Assembly: GCA_964607765.1 (NCBI GenBank)
Contig: CAZSNT010000029.1
Span: forward strand, 1-64,000
Direction of reading: 5' to 3'
DNA from: CAZSNT01 sp964607765
GTDB taxonomy: Bacteria > Verrucomicrobiota > Lentisphaeria > Oligosphaerales > JABHEG01
Length of the DNA: 64,000 bases
The notes under the pieces are model-generated. The model was not told the origin of the DNA. It was given only the letters and a program-made list of their open reading frames with translations, and did no database searches. Position 1 is the first letter of the stretch. Every line of letters starts with the position of its first letter. Made by a program: the position numbers and the translations under genes. Of this stretch, positions 35,267 to 43,701 are shown piece by piece.

Positions 35267-35416
35267 GGAAGCAGGCCGTGCGGCCCCCGCGCGGCACGGT
35301 AGCTCATGGGAGGCGGTCAGGTCCTGCCCGCGGTACGCCCGGAAGTAGGCCGCGCGGCCCCTGAGCGGCACGGTAGCTCATGGGAGGCGGTCAGGTCCTG
35401 CATCGAGTTCCGGGAC
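35267..35416. repeat. 74-base tandem duplication
   Basis: Two copies starting at 35267 and 35341. They match over about the first 60 bases, including a perfect 37-base stretch (35291-35327 and 35365-35401). It lies in the 278-base space between the start of module 2 and the stop of the acyl-chain operon. I see no gene there; a terminator for the acyl operon is not obvious. Confidence 0.75.
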
Positions 35417-35429
35417 GATGCGCTCGGCC

Positions 35430-36761
35430 TCACCCCGTGTAACGCTCGACCAGGATAGAGGCACCCATACCTCCTCCGGCGCAGCCGCATGCCAGAGCGT
35501 ATCGGGCTGAGGCGTCCGCATCGAAGCCCGAGAGCACGTTGGCGAGCAGGCGGATGTTGGTGGCGCCCAGGGGATGGGTGTAGGCCAGCGAGCCGCCGTA
35601 GATGTTCACCTTCTTCCGGTCCCAATGCTGTCCGTAGTCGCGCGTGCCGACCTTGAGCACGGACAGAACCTGTGCCGCAAAGGCCTCGTGGATCTCGATG
35701 ATGTCCACGTCCTCCATGCTCAGCCCGATTGCGCGCTCCGTGGCGGGATTGGCGAACAGCTTCTGCGTGGAGGCCACCGGCCCGATGCCCATGATGATCG
35801 GGTCGACCCCGGCTTTGGCCCAGCCGATGAGTCGGAGCCGGGGGTTGAGTCCGAGGCGCAGCGCCTGCCGTTCCGTGGCCACGATACATGCGCCGGCGCC
35901 ATCCCCGGGGATACAGGAATTGTACATGGTGACCGTTGGCGTGAGGTGCGCGATGCCGAGGCGCCTGAAATGACGTTCGTGTTTCTGCCGGAATCTGGCA
36001 GGGGGCAGGACCGGGTTGTCCGGCCCGAACACGGGCGCTGCCCGCGAGATGCTCTCCGGGCGTTTGAGCATGCGCCTGCGGTTCAGCGGATAGCCGTCCC
36101 GGTCCGCATGCTCGAGGGCAACCAGATAGCGGGAAAGTACGCCGCTTTCCACCGCTGTCACCGCCTTGCGCAGCCCCGCCATGGTGTACGCGTCCTGCTG
36201 TTCGCGTGAGATGTCGAAGTGGTTGGCCATCACTTCACCGATCTCGATCATGGTGATGTTGTTCTGCGTGTCGGTGAGCCCTTCTTCCAGGCAGCTGACA
36301 ATCCGGAAATCCGCCAGGAACTGCCCCGGATTTTCACGCAGTGCCTGCTCGATCTCCGTGACGGAGCCGTACTTGGCGGACCTCGGTTCGAGCCGGTACT
36401 GATAGTTGCTCATACTCTCGGCGCCGCCCGCGATAAACAGCTCGCCCTGGCCGGCCGCGATTTCGCCCACGGCCGCGAGCAGGCTGACGAAGGCCGAGTT
36501 GCAGTTACACTGCACGCTGTAATCGACCGTTGTCTCGGGCAAGCCGGCCGTTTGTGCCGCGACACGTGCGAAGTTGGGCGCGCGTGTGTCCTGCTGCACG
36601 CATCCGGCGATCACGCCGCAGACCTCCTTCGGCGGCAGTTGGCTGCGCCGCAACAGAGCATGGAGCACAACCTGGAGCAGGTGCTGTGCGCTGTATGCGG
36701 CCAGCCTGTTCCCGAAGCTGAACGGTGTCCTGACGACATCGCAGATGACCAGATTCTCCAT
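35430..36761 (-). CDS. Thiolase (acetyl-CoA acyltransferase, FadI-like)
   Basis: A 443-residue thiolase, the last gene of the acyl-chain operon. Catalytic residues: nucleophile Cys87 (QCNCNSAF), His in IHEAFAAQ, His in THPLGATN and the second Cys in ACGCAGGGMG. The HEAFA form is that of FadI and the trifunctional-protein beta subunit, which act on longer chains. Small deviations (CNSA for CxSG, THP for GHP) are unusual but do not remove key side chains. It should catalyse thiolytic cleavage or, in reverse, condensation. The gene starts 3 bases after the stop of the other thiolase gene. Confidence 0.85.
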   Translation of the reverse strand: MENLVICDVVRTPFSFGNRLAAYSAQHLLQVVLHALLRRSQLPPKEVCGVIAGCVQQDTRAPNFARVAAQTAGLPETTVDYSVQCNCNSAFVSLLAAVGEIAAGQGELFIAGGAESMSNYQYRLEPRSAKYGSVTEIEQALRENPGQFLADFRIVSCLEEGLTDTQNNITMIEIGEVMANHFDISREQQDAYTMAGLRKAVTAVESGVLSRYLVALEHADRDGYPLNRRRMLKRPESISRAAPVFGPDNPVLPPARFRQKHERHFRRLGIAHLTPTVTMYNSCIPGDGAGACIVATERQALRLGLNPRLRLIGWAKAGVDPIIMGIGPVASTQKLFANPATERAIGLSMEDVDIIEIHEAFAAQVLSVLKVGTRDYGQHWDRKKVNIYGGSLAYTHPLGATNIRLLANVLSGFDADASARYALACGCAGGGMGASILVERYTG

Positions 36762-36764
36762 GGC

Positions 36765-38006
36765 TCAGTCCTCCAGTCGTTCCACCGCCATGGCGATGGC
36801 ATTGCCGCCACCCAGGCAGATCGACACCAGTCCCTGACGGCTTGCCCCGCGTTCCAGAGCGTGCAGCAGTGTGGTCATCAGCCGCGCGCCGGCCGCCCCC
36901 ACAGGGTGGCCGAGGCCGATGCAGTCGCCGCTGACGTTTGTCTTGTGCATGTCCAGCCCGAGCTCCGCCTCGTTGATCAGCATCTGCGAGCCGAACGCAG
37001 TGTTCATCTCCAGCAGATCATAGTCCTGCAGGGCAGTCTTCGTCCTACTCAACAGCGCCCGGACTGCCGGCGCCGGCGCGAGCAGGAATTGGTCGGCAAC
37101 AACGCTCGATCTGCCGGTACCCGTGATACGGGCCAGCGGTTCGAGCCCGAAACTGCGGCAGGTGCCGTACAGAGCCAGCATCAGCAGCGCAGCGCCGTTG
37201 GCCAGGCTCGGGGAGTTGTGATAGGAGAGGAAAATCCCGTCCGGTGTGAGGTGTGTTCCGCGCCGCTTCGCCAGCAGCGTCATGCTTTTGGCCTGCGGCA
37301 GTTCATCGTGTTCCGACGTGCCCGGGATCAGCGCCAGCTCTGCGCGGAAGTGCCCCGCCTCGGTCGCGGCCAGCGCACGCCGATGACTGGTGATGGCATA
37401 CTCATCAATCCGACGCTTGACGTCCTCCGCGTCCAGGCCCTGCTGTTGCACCCACGCTGCTGTGGCGCGTTCGGCTTGGACGATGGCGTGTTCGCCGCTG
37501 ATCGGCCAGCAGAGCGCATCGTACTGATCCGATCTGACGACCAGCGGCTGGATCTGTTCGACACGCATGTCCTGCCACTCAATGAGTTGCTCCGCCGTGA
37601 TCAGGAAGGGGGACGCGGAGGGCGCCTCGACGCCGCCTGCAAGCACGAATTCGGCAGCCCCTGACCGGAGTGCTCGTCCGCCCAGAATAAGCGCCTCGAG
37701 TCCGGACCCGCACAGCTCGTTGACGACAAACGCCGTCTCCACCGGCCCGAATCCCGCCAACTCGGCGATCTGTCGGGGCAGGTTCTGCCCGATGCCTGCG
37801 CCCACCGAGTTGCCCAGCACAAAATGCTCGACCATCCCGCGGTCGAATCGGGGTGACTGCTTCTCCAGACGCGTCAGCACCCCGTCCGCGGCCCAGCGAC
37901 CGAGCTGCGCCGCGGTCATCTCACGGAGCGAGCCGTTCGTGCTCCCGATGATCGTGCGGGCCGCGGCCACGACAACCACATCGTCCTGTCTGTAGTGTTC
38001 TGTCAT
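36765..38006 (-). CDS. Thiolase with altered NEAF motif
   Basis: A 413-residue thiolase. Nucleophile segment NELCGSGLEAL, GHPVGAAGARL and ICLGGGNA are typical, but the NEAFA/HEAFA motif reads NTAFGSQ, losing the conserved Glu. The active-site Cys, His and second Cys are kept, so it may be functional with changed substrate handling. Paired with a second thiolase downstream and with an ACP 8 bases upstream of its start, which raises the possibility that it condenses or cleaves carrier-bound chains. That substrate idea is inference from context. Confidence 0.85.
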   Translation of the reverse strand: MTEHYRQDDVVVVAAARTIIGSTNGSLREMTAAQLGRWAADGVLTRLEKQSPRFDRGMVEHFVLGNSVGAGIGQNLPRQIAELAGFGPVETAFVVNELCGSGLEALILGGRALRSGAAEFVLAGGVEAPSASPFLITAEQLIEWQDMRVEQIQPLVVRSDQYDALCWPISGEHAIVQAERATAAWVQQQGLDAEDVKRRIDEYAITSHRRALAATEAGHFRAELALIPGTSEHDELPQAKSMTLLAKRRGTHLTPDGIFLSYHNSPSLANGAALLMLALYGTCRSFGLEPLARITGTGRSSVVADQFLLAPAPAVRALLSRTKTALQDYDLLEMNTAFGSQMLINEAELGLDMHKTNVSGDCIGLGHPVGAAGARLMTTLLHALERGASRQGLVSICLGGGNAIAMAVERLED

Positions 38007-38014
38007 CGTCCCGG

Positions 38015-38263
38015 CTACGCCGCGTTCGCCATCACGTAGTCGATTGCCTGCTGTGTGGAGAGGATCTTCTGCGCCTGCTCAACGGGGATTCTGAGCCCGT
38101 AGGTGTCCTCCATGACCATGATCAGCTCCGCGGCTTCCACCGACGTGATGCCGTACTGCAGGCGCAGCTTCTTGTCCAGATCCAGTTCCTCCGGCTCGAT
38201 ACCGACAAAGTCGGCGGCGGCCTCCCGCATCTGCTCGGTGACTTTTTCGCGTTCCAGTGCCAT
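38015..38263 (-). CDS. Acyl carrier protein
   Basis: An 82-residue acidic helical protein with the ACP fold. The phosphopantetheine site is Ser41 in GITSVEAAEL, a variant of the usual DSL motif with Thr before the Ser. Helix II and III (MVMEDTYGLRIP, STQQAIDYV) fit well. It lies between the 3-hydroxyacyl-CoA dehydrogenase and thiolase genes with gaps of 3 and 8 bases, so it is part of the same transcript. A dedicated Sfp-type transferase, the first gene of this operon, could activate it. Fatty acid synthase genes (fabD/F/G) are absent here, so it is unlikely to be the housekeeping ACP. Confidence 0.85.
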   Translation of the reverse strand: MALEREKVTEQMREAAADFVGIEPEELDLDKKLRLQYGITSVEAAELIMVMEDTYGLRIPVEQAQKILSTQQAIDYVMANAA

Positions 38264-38266
38264 GGT

Positions 38267-39475
38267 TCAGTCCTCCTTTGCTGATGGGTACGTCATCACA
38301 GCCGCGCTCGGGGAGCGCAGCAAGTCACAGGTTTCGTAGCGCGGGTTGCCGTTCGTCTCCGCGTAGCGCCGTGCCAAGGCGGCACGCAGATTGTCCAGCC
38401 CGGCTTCCGCTGCCAGGCGGAAAGGGCCTCGGGGCCAGCGCGTGCCCAGCTCCATGCACTGCTCAATGTCCGCCGGGCCGTGGACCAAGCCCTCCTCAAG
38501 CACGCGGCAGCACTCGTTCACCACAACGGCCAGGATTCCGGTGGCATCGCAGGCCGGCCGTTCCGGGCGCACCAGGCGCGCGTCGTGCTCATCGAGCGGC
38601 GGATTCAGGTCGGGGTCGTTCTGCTCACTGCCGTAGAAATACACGCCCCGGCTGGTTTTCCGCCCGAGGCGTTCGTCCTGCCGGTAGCGTGTGAGCAGCG
38701 GGGCCGGGCGGTACCGGGGCATCCGACTGAAGCCTTCGTAGATGGTCTCCGCCGCGTTACAGATCGTGTCGATGCCGGTCAGGTCTGCCAGGTCGAACGG
38801 CCCCATCAGCAGCGACATGTGTTTGATGACTGCGGCATCGATGTCATTGGCCACGGCGATGGTGTCCGTCACGTTGTCGCCGCGCCTTTCAGCAAGCAGG
38901 TGGAAGCACTCGTTCACCAGCGGGATCAGGATACGGTTGACAACGAATCCCGGTGACTCACGGCACTGGACTCCGGTCTTCTTGAGATCGTCGAGGAATG
39001 CAGTAGCCGCAGTCAGGACGCCGGGGTCGAGGTCATCCGTCAAAATGACCTCGACAAGTCGCATGATGACAGCCGGATTGAAGAAGTGCAGTCCCAGGAA
39101 CCGTGACGGTCTGTGTGCCGCCTCGGCCATGGCGGAGATGCTGAGCGAGGACGTGTTGCTGGCGAACACCGTGTGAGCCGGGGCCAGGTCGTTGAGTTCG
39201 TCGAAGAGCCGGCATTTCAGCGCGAGGTCCTCGAACACGGCCTCTATCACCAGATCCGCGCCCTCCACGGCATCGGCCAGCGATTCGGCCATCACGATGT
39301 TGGCGGCGTCCATGCCGCGCCGTGCCTGTCGCCTGATCTGTTCGCAGGCTCCGGTCAGAGCGTTTTGGCGGACGTCGAAAAGCGTTACCGGGATGTGGTG
39401 TTTGAAGATCGTGTTGGCGATACCCGTGCCCATGATCCCGGCGCCGATAACGGTCACATGCTCGATGCGTTTCAC
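38267..39475 (-). CDS. 3-hydroxyacyl-CoA dehydrogenase
   Basis: A 402-residue NAD-dependent dehydrogenase without a fused hydratase. Rossmann motif VIGAGIMGTGIA (9-20), catalytic region LGLHFFNPAVIMRLVEVI and NAD/substrate segment SNTSSLSISAMAEA are present, as is the C-terminal dimerisation domain (GPFDLADLTGIDT). It oxidises 3-hydroxyacyl thioesters to 3-keto thioesters, or the reverse. Only 3 bases separate it from both neighbours (hydratase upstream, ACP downstream). Confidence 0.9.
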   Translation of the reverse strand: MKRIEHVTVIGAGIMGTGIANTIFKHHIPVTLFDVRQNALTGACEQIRRQARRGMDAANIVMAESLADAVEGADLVIEAVFEDLALKCRLFDELNDLAPAHTVFASNTSSLSISAMAEAAHRPSRFLGLHFFNPAVIMRLVEVILTDDLDPGVLTAATAFLDDLKKTGVQCRESPGFVVNRILIPLVNECFHLLAERRGDNVTDTIAVANDIDAAVIKHMSLLMGPFDLADLTGIDTICNAAETIYEGFSRMPRYRPAPLLTRYRQDERLGRKTSRGVYFYGSEQNDPDLNPPLDEHDARLVRPERPACDATGILAVVVNECCRVLEEGLVHGPADIEQCMELGTRWPRGPFRLAAEAGLDNLRAALARRYAETNGNPRYETCDLLRSPSAAVMTYPSAKED

Positions 39476-39478
39476 GTA

Positions 39479-40444
39479 TCACCTCCCTGTGAAGGTGGGT
39501 GGGCGTTCCTCGACAAGAGCTCTCACCCCCTCGGCAAAGTCCTCCGTCCGCTGCAGGAACACGAAGATCTCCTTCTCGTAGAGCAGTCCGTCCGCATACC
39601 GTTCCGGTGCCGTTCGGCCCGCCAGGAAGTCGAGAAGCGCAGCAGCCAGGGGCGCGGTCGATCCCGTCTGCCGCAGCGGCCGGTCCGCCAGGAACGTCAT
39701 GATCTGGTCCCGGGCAGTCTCCGGCGTCAGTCCGGGCGCTCGGTCGAGGCCGGGAACGCGCCGCTTCGGCGGTTCGGCCGTTGCGAATTCGAACGCCTTG
39801 GCGAACAGCTCCGGCTCGGCCACCACGCGATCGACCAGACCGCACTCCAGGGCTTCGGCTGCAGCCACATCCGGCCTGGCGTTGAGCAGGATGTGGCTTG
39901 CCTTGTCCAGGCCGACCAGCCGGGGCAGGTTCTGCGTGCCGCCCATGGCAGGGATAACGCCCAGGTGCGCCTCCGGCTGTCCCAGCATCACGTTCTCCCT
40001 GTCGCCTGCAACGCGCCAGTCGCAGGCCATGGCCAACTCCGCGCCGCCGCCGAGGGCGAGGCCGTTGATCGCGGCGATGACAGGCTTGCCGAGGCGCTGC
40101 ACGGTCAGCACGAGTTCCTGGGCTTTGTCGATGAAGCGGCGGCACGTTGCGGAGTCCGCACCCGCCAGCAGCTCAATCCCCGCGCCTCGCGAGAAGACCA
40201 CCCTGTGGCTGCTGGCCAGAATGATCGCGTCACAGTCCGGCCGCGCCGCCAGGACGCGGAACGCTACGCCGAGCTCCTCGATCATGCGCGCATCGATCTG
40301 GTTCGACGCTTGCCGGAAGGCTTTCTTGTTGTCCTTGAATTTTGTCATGGCGATCAGGCCGACGGTGTCGCGCCGGTAGAGATTGAGGTCGCAGTAGTCG
40401 GTTGGCTCAAGCGTGAAACCACTCGCTTCGAATGGCGTCATCAT
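39479..40444 (-). CDS. Enoyl-CoA hydratase/isomerase family protein
   Basis: A 321-residue crotonase-fold protein, longer than the usual 260 because of N- and C-terminal extensions. Oxyanion-hole segments (FSRGAGIELL and NGLALGGGAELAMACD) and the PEAHLGVIPAMGGTQNLPR segment with the catalytic Glu region are intact. It should hydrate enoyl thioesters. The ATG overlaps the stop of the acyl-CoA ligase (ATGA), showing translational coupling inside the acyl operon. Confidence 0.88.
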   Translation of the reverse strand: MMTPFEASGFTLEPTDYCDLNLYRRDTVGLIAMTKFKDNKKAFRQASNQIDARMIEELGVAFRVLAARPDCDAIILASSHRVVFSRGAGIELLAGADSATCRRFIDKAQELVLTVQRLGKPVIAAINGLALGGGAELAMACDWRVAGDRENVMLGQPEAHLGVIPAMGGTQNLPRLVGLDKASHILLNARPDVAAAEALECGLVDRVVAEPELFAKAFEFATAEPPKRRVPGLDRAPGLTPETARDQIMTFLADRPLRQTGSTAPLAAALLDFLAGRTAPERYADGLLYEKEIFVFLQRTEDFAEGVRALVEERPPTFTGR

Positions 40445-42444
40445 GGTCCATTACCCCCTTTCACCGATCCTGCGCTGTTGTAGCGCGGGTACATGCTCCT
40501 GATCGCCGCTCTGTCTCGTTTCCGGATGGTGTGGCGTTTCAGTTTGCGCGTCAACGTGAGCGTGTCATCTGCCGGCGCGAAGGGCGGAACAAAGGTCAGG
40601 TTGTGGATCAGCTCGATTTCCCGGAAGCCGGTCTCGGGCGCAATGCAGTCGCTCACGACTTCCATGTAAGCGTCGTGGATGTCGTCGTTGCGCGCCAGTT
40701 TTGCCGGTGTGTGCGTGGCAACGTCGAGGCCCAGGGCGCTGCACGTGTCCCTCAGTCGCCCCGGGTTGGGCACAATCAGTGCGGTCAGATACTCTTGATC
40801 CTGGCCGCAGACCATGACCTGATCGATGTGGTCCGAGCGCAGCAGCGCGGCTTCGATCCGACCCGGCTCCACGTTCTCCCCGCCGAACAGCACGATTGTG
40901 TCCTTGACGCGTCCGGTGATGCTGATGTCGCCGGTCTGTGTCCGGCAGCCCAGGTCGCCGGTGTTGAACCAGCGCCGTCCGGCGTTGTCGTCTTCCATGA
41001 CTCTGGCCGTTTCCTCGGGATTCTTGAAGTAGCCGGCCATGATCTGGGGACCGTGAGCCCAGACAATGCCGGTCTGACCGTCGTCGACGTCGTTCCCGTT
41101 TTCGTCGCGGATTCGGAGAGCGGTTCCGGGCAAGGGCTTGCCGACCGTATAGGGGATTCGGTGGTCGGGGGTACGCACGCACAGAACGGGTGCGGTCTCG
41201 GTGAGGCCGTACCCCTCGAGGAGAACCACCCCCATGATCTCGAAGAAGTCGTCGAGGTACTCGGGCAGTGCTCCGCCGCCGCTGACGCCCGCTCTCAGGC
41301 AGCCGCCGAGCCGCCGGCGTACCTTGCGGTAGACCAGCATGTCCCCAAGCCAGTGGCCCAGCCAGTCCAGCACGGATGTGGTTTGGTGTTCGCCTTGCCG
41401 GCCGCCGAGCACGTATTGGCGGTGCTCTCGCCGCCGCCGGGCGGCCAGCACCTTCTCACTGTGAGCGAGGAGCGCGCTGAAGAGCTTCTCCCTGCCGCTG
41501 CGTTTGATAGTGGCGATAACGCCGTCGTGCAACAGCTTCCAGACGTAGGGGACGCTGACCAGGCAGGTGGGCCGGACCGTGCCCAGGTCCCGGGCAAGCG
41601 TCATGCCCGTTGTGTACCAGGTGGACGCTCCCGCGCAGAGGGCGGCGTACTCGGTTGTTCGCTCCAGCACGTGCCAGATGGGGAGGAACGACAGAAACCT
41701 GTCCCGGCAGTCCACGTGCAACATGGCGGGCAGACACCCCACGTTGTGCATGATGTTTGCATGCGTCAGCGGGATGCCTTTGGGATCGCCGGTGGTGCCG
41801 GACGTGTACATCAGTGTTGCGAGGTCGTCGGGCCCGGTCCTCTCCCGGCGTCTGCCGAGCTCGCGAGCCGTCGCCGCGGGAGCGTCCCGGCCCAGCCGCA
41901 TGATGTCATCGAAGGAGTAGACACCCGCATCGGGATTCGAGTCGCGGAAGGTCTCGTCCAGCACGACCACGCTCTGTACGGTGGGCAACTGCGGACGGAG
42001 CTGTTGCAGGCGCTCGAGTTCGTCTGCGTCCTGAACGGCCACGACCCGTGCTTCGGAGTGCGTGAGGATGAACCGGACCTCGTCACTTGGGAACGAACTG
42101 CCGCGGGGCACGTCGAAGGCCCGATTTGCGAGTACGGCCAGGTCGCAGACCAGCCACTGCAGGCAGTTCTCGCTCAGCAGGGCCACAGGCTGCCGTTCGT
42201 CGAGCCCAATCTCGATCAGGCCGCGCCCGAAACTCTCCACGTATTCCGCAAGGTCACGGTATGTGACGGGCCGGAAGGCTACCTCGTCACTGAGGCGCCC
42301 GTCCGGGGCAGTGACCGCCACCGAGCGTCGGATGCAGATAGCCTGACGGGCTGCGAACTCACGCGCGGAGTTCTGCCACATCTCGTTGAGTGTTCGGGCG
42401 CCTGTACCCAACGGTCCTCTCCCGGCTGTTTGGTCATTGGTCAT
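40441..42444 (-). CDS. Long-chain acyl-CoA ligase (AMP-forming)
   Basis: A 667-residue ANL-superfamily enzyme. P-loop LMYTSGTTGDPKGIPLTH, YGLTETAPV, the NTGDLG segment and the hinge region (RVKDTIVLFGGENV) are present, with a length typical of FadD15/ACSL-type ligases. It activates fatty acids to acyl-AMP and transfers them to CoA or possibly to the operon's ACP. The ATG at 42444 lies inside a TTGGTCA heptamer array and overlaps the end of the transferase gene; a later start at ATG 42381 (MWQNSAREF) is possible because the first 21 residues are low-complexity. Confidence 0.9.
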   Translation of the reverse strand: MTNDQTAGRGPLGTGARTLNEMWQNSAREFAARQAICIRRSVAVTAPDGRLSDEVAFRPVTYRDLAEYVESFGRGLIEIGLDERQPVALLSENCLQWLVCDLAVLANRAFDVPRGSSFPSDEVRFILTHSEARVVAVQDADELERLQQLRPQLPTVQSVVVLDETFRDSNPDAGVYSFDDIMRLGRDAPAATARELGRRRERTGPDDLATLMYTSGTTGDPKGIPLTHANIMHNVGCLPAMLHVDCRDRFLSFLPIWHVLERTTEYAALCAGASTWYTTGMTLARDLGTVRPTCLVSVPYVWKLLHDGVIATIKRSGREKLFSALLAHSEKVLAARRRREHRQYVLGGRQGEHQTTSVLDWLGHWLGDMLVYRKVRRRLGGCLRAGVSGGGALPEYLDDFFEIMGVVLLEGYGLTETAPVLCVRTPDHRIPYTVGKPLPGTALRIRDENGNDVDDGQTGIVWAHGPQIMAGYFKNPEETARVMEDDNAGRRWFNTGDLGCRTQTGDISITGRVKDTIVLFGGENVEPGRIEAALLRSDHIDQVMVCGQDQEYLTALIVPNPGRLRDTCSALGLDVATHTPAKLARNDDIHDAYMEVVSDCIAPETGFREIELIHNLTFVPPFAPADDTLTLTRKLKRHTIRKRDRAAIRSMYPRYNSAGSVKGGNGP

Positions 42445-42474
42445 TGGTCATTGGTCGTTGGTCGTTGGTCGTTG
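42430..42474. repeat. TTGGTCA/TTGGTCG heptamer array
   Basis: Six tandem heptamers, three TTGGTCA then three TTGGTCG. Read on the minus strand they code the last residues of the transferase (NDQRPMTNDQ), supply its TGA stop and provide the ATG of the ligase. A decayed heptamer array lies at 59798-59840. Confidence 0.85.
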
Positions 42475-43174
42475 GGCTCGTGGGATGTCCTTCAGCGTCC
42501 CAGGTTCCGGATCGCAGATGCCAGCCATCCCCTTCGACGGCGATCGCGGCGGCGTAGCCGGGGCCGGCATCCAAGGCCTGAAGCCGCCAAGAGCATGTGT
42601 CGCCCGGCGCTGCGCGCAGTAAACGGACCGGTTCGTCCGGCAGCACGGACACCTCAAACGAGCACAGCGGAATGGACAGCCCTTCTCCCAGTGCTTTGGC
42701 ATACGCCTCTTTGCGCGCCCAGCAACTGCAGACCGCGCGGCGCTGAGCTTCGCCTGCGAGACGCTTGAGCTTGTTGGTCTCGGCCCTGCAGAAGTAACGT
42801 TCGGCAAGGCGCAGAGGCGACCGGAGCGCTGACACCGCCTGCACGTCAATGCCCACATGTCGTCCACGGGCACAGGCGATGGCTGCCAGGTCGCCCGAGT
42901 GCGAGACGTTGAAGAACAGCTCATTCCCCGGCAGGCCAGGTTTACCGTTAAGCCCGGTGCGTATCTCGAGCGAGCCGGCAGATCTTCCCAGATTGGCGCC
43001 CAGAATCGCTCGCAGCAGTCCCCGGCAGGCGAGGAACTGGTCGCCGTCCTTGCGGAAAATGAAGTGTCGGGCCGCGTTCCGCTCGCGCACGGAGAGACTC
43101 AGGGCCAGTTGCCGCAGCGTGTGTTGCGGCAGCCGGACGGAGCCACACCAAGCTTGTACATCCCACGTTTCCAT
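42434..43174 (-). CDS. 4'-phosphopantetheinyl transferase, Sfp-type
   Basis: A 246-residue enzyme transferring the phosphopantetheine arm from CoA to a carrier-protein Ser. The family signatures HVGIDVQAVS (Mg-binding Asp) and CWARKEAYAKALGEGL (WxxKE) are intact, and the FNVSHSGD segment fits the two-fold Sfp layout. It is the first gene of the acyl-chain operon, whose ACP is its likely partner. The final residues are encoded by a tandem heptamer repeat, and the stop lies within the first codons of the ligase gene, an 11-base overlap. Confidence 0.9.
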   Translation of the reverse strand: METWDVQAWCGSVRLPQHTLRQLALSLSVRERNAARHFIFRKDGDQFLACRGLLRAILGANLGRSAGSLEIRTGLNGKPGLPGNELFFNVSHSGDLAAIACARGRHVGIDVQAVSALRSPLRLAERYFCRAETNKLKRLAGEAQRRAVCSCWARKEAYAKALGEGLSIPLCSFEVSVLPDEPVRLLRAAPGDTCSWRLQALDAGPGYAAAIAVEGDGWHLRSGTWDAEGHPTSPTTNDQRPMTNDQ

Positions 43175-43630
43175 GCCGAGACCAACGGTGTTCAGTTCTC
43201 ACCTGTACAACACCGCGAACGTGGCAGATTGTGGCGTGCGGCCGGACGATACGTGTCGCCAGCGACCCCATCGTTTCACGCTGTCACGTGCAATGGATCT
43301 CTGGGATGAGCCCCCCGGGAGTCTTCGGCAGAGGAGTTGCCACTTCGCGTTCTGGCCCCCTGGCGCCTCACGTCCACAGTCCGTGGTCCCCACTTGCGCG
43401 AAGCGCTGTATCCGAGCAGATTGCTTCCCCGCAACGGGGAGAACAGACAGAACACACTCTTCATTAAGAAGATAGCATCAGGCGGCGGGGAGGGCAAACT
43501 GCGAGTGTCGAGGGCGAGTGTCGAGGGCGGGCCTCGAGGGCGAGGGCCACAACACCGACCGCCACCGACTGCAACCGACGCCACCGACCGCACCCGACGC
43601 ACCCGACCGCACCCGACGCCAACGACGCAC
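43175..43630. repeat. Spacer with imperfect decamer repeats (GTCGAGGGCGA and CCGAC types)
   Basis: The region between the transferase start and the module 3 permease stop. 43175-43490 should hold the acyl-operon promoter (no clear boxes seen) and contains a TCCCCG-CAA-CGGGGA hairpin at 43426-43440. 43498-43545 repeats GAGTGTCGAGGGC, and 43555-43630 is an array of CCGACCGCAC, CCGACGCC and CCGACTGCAA units, the reverse complement of the GGTTGCAGTC repeats at 48478-48770. No gene seen. Confidence 0.6.
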
Positions 43631-43701
43631 CCGACCGAGCACCAAACGCGAACGCCACCCACATCATCCTGATTCTGGGCCTGATCCCGGCCCATCCGCT
43701 G
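43631..43701 (+). other. Inverted partial copy of the 5' end of the module 3 membrane-protein gene
   Basis: These 71 bases match the reverse complement of 48417-48487 at 60 of 71 positions by eye. In the source locus this covers the repeat edge, the start codon and the signal-peptide codons (TTHIILILALI). Here the reading is THIILILGLIPAHPL without the ATG. The last 13 or so codons of the permease are written in the antisense of this copy. Confidence 0.75.

Noticed and set aside
40432..42768. A 778-residue plus-strand open frame across the acyl-CoA ligase
   Set aside because: Antisense shadow of a canonical ANL enzyme; no domain recognised.
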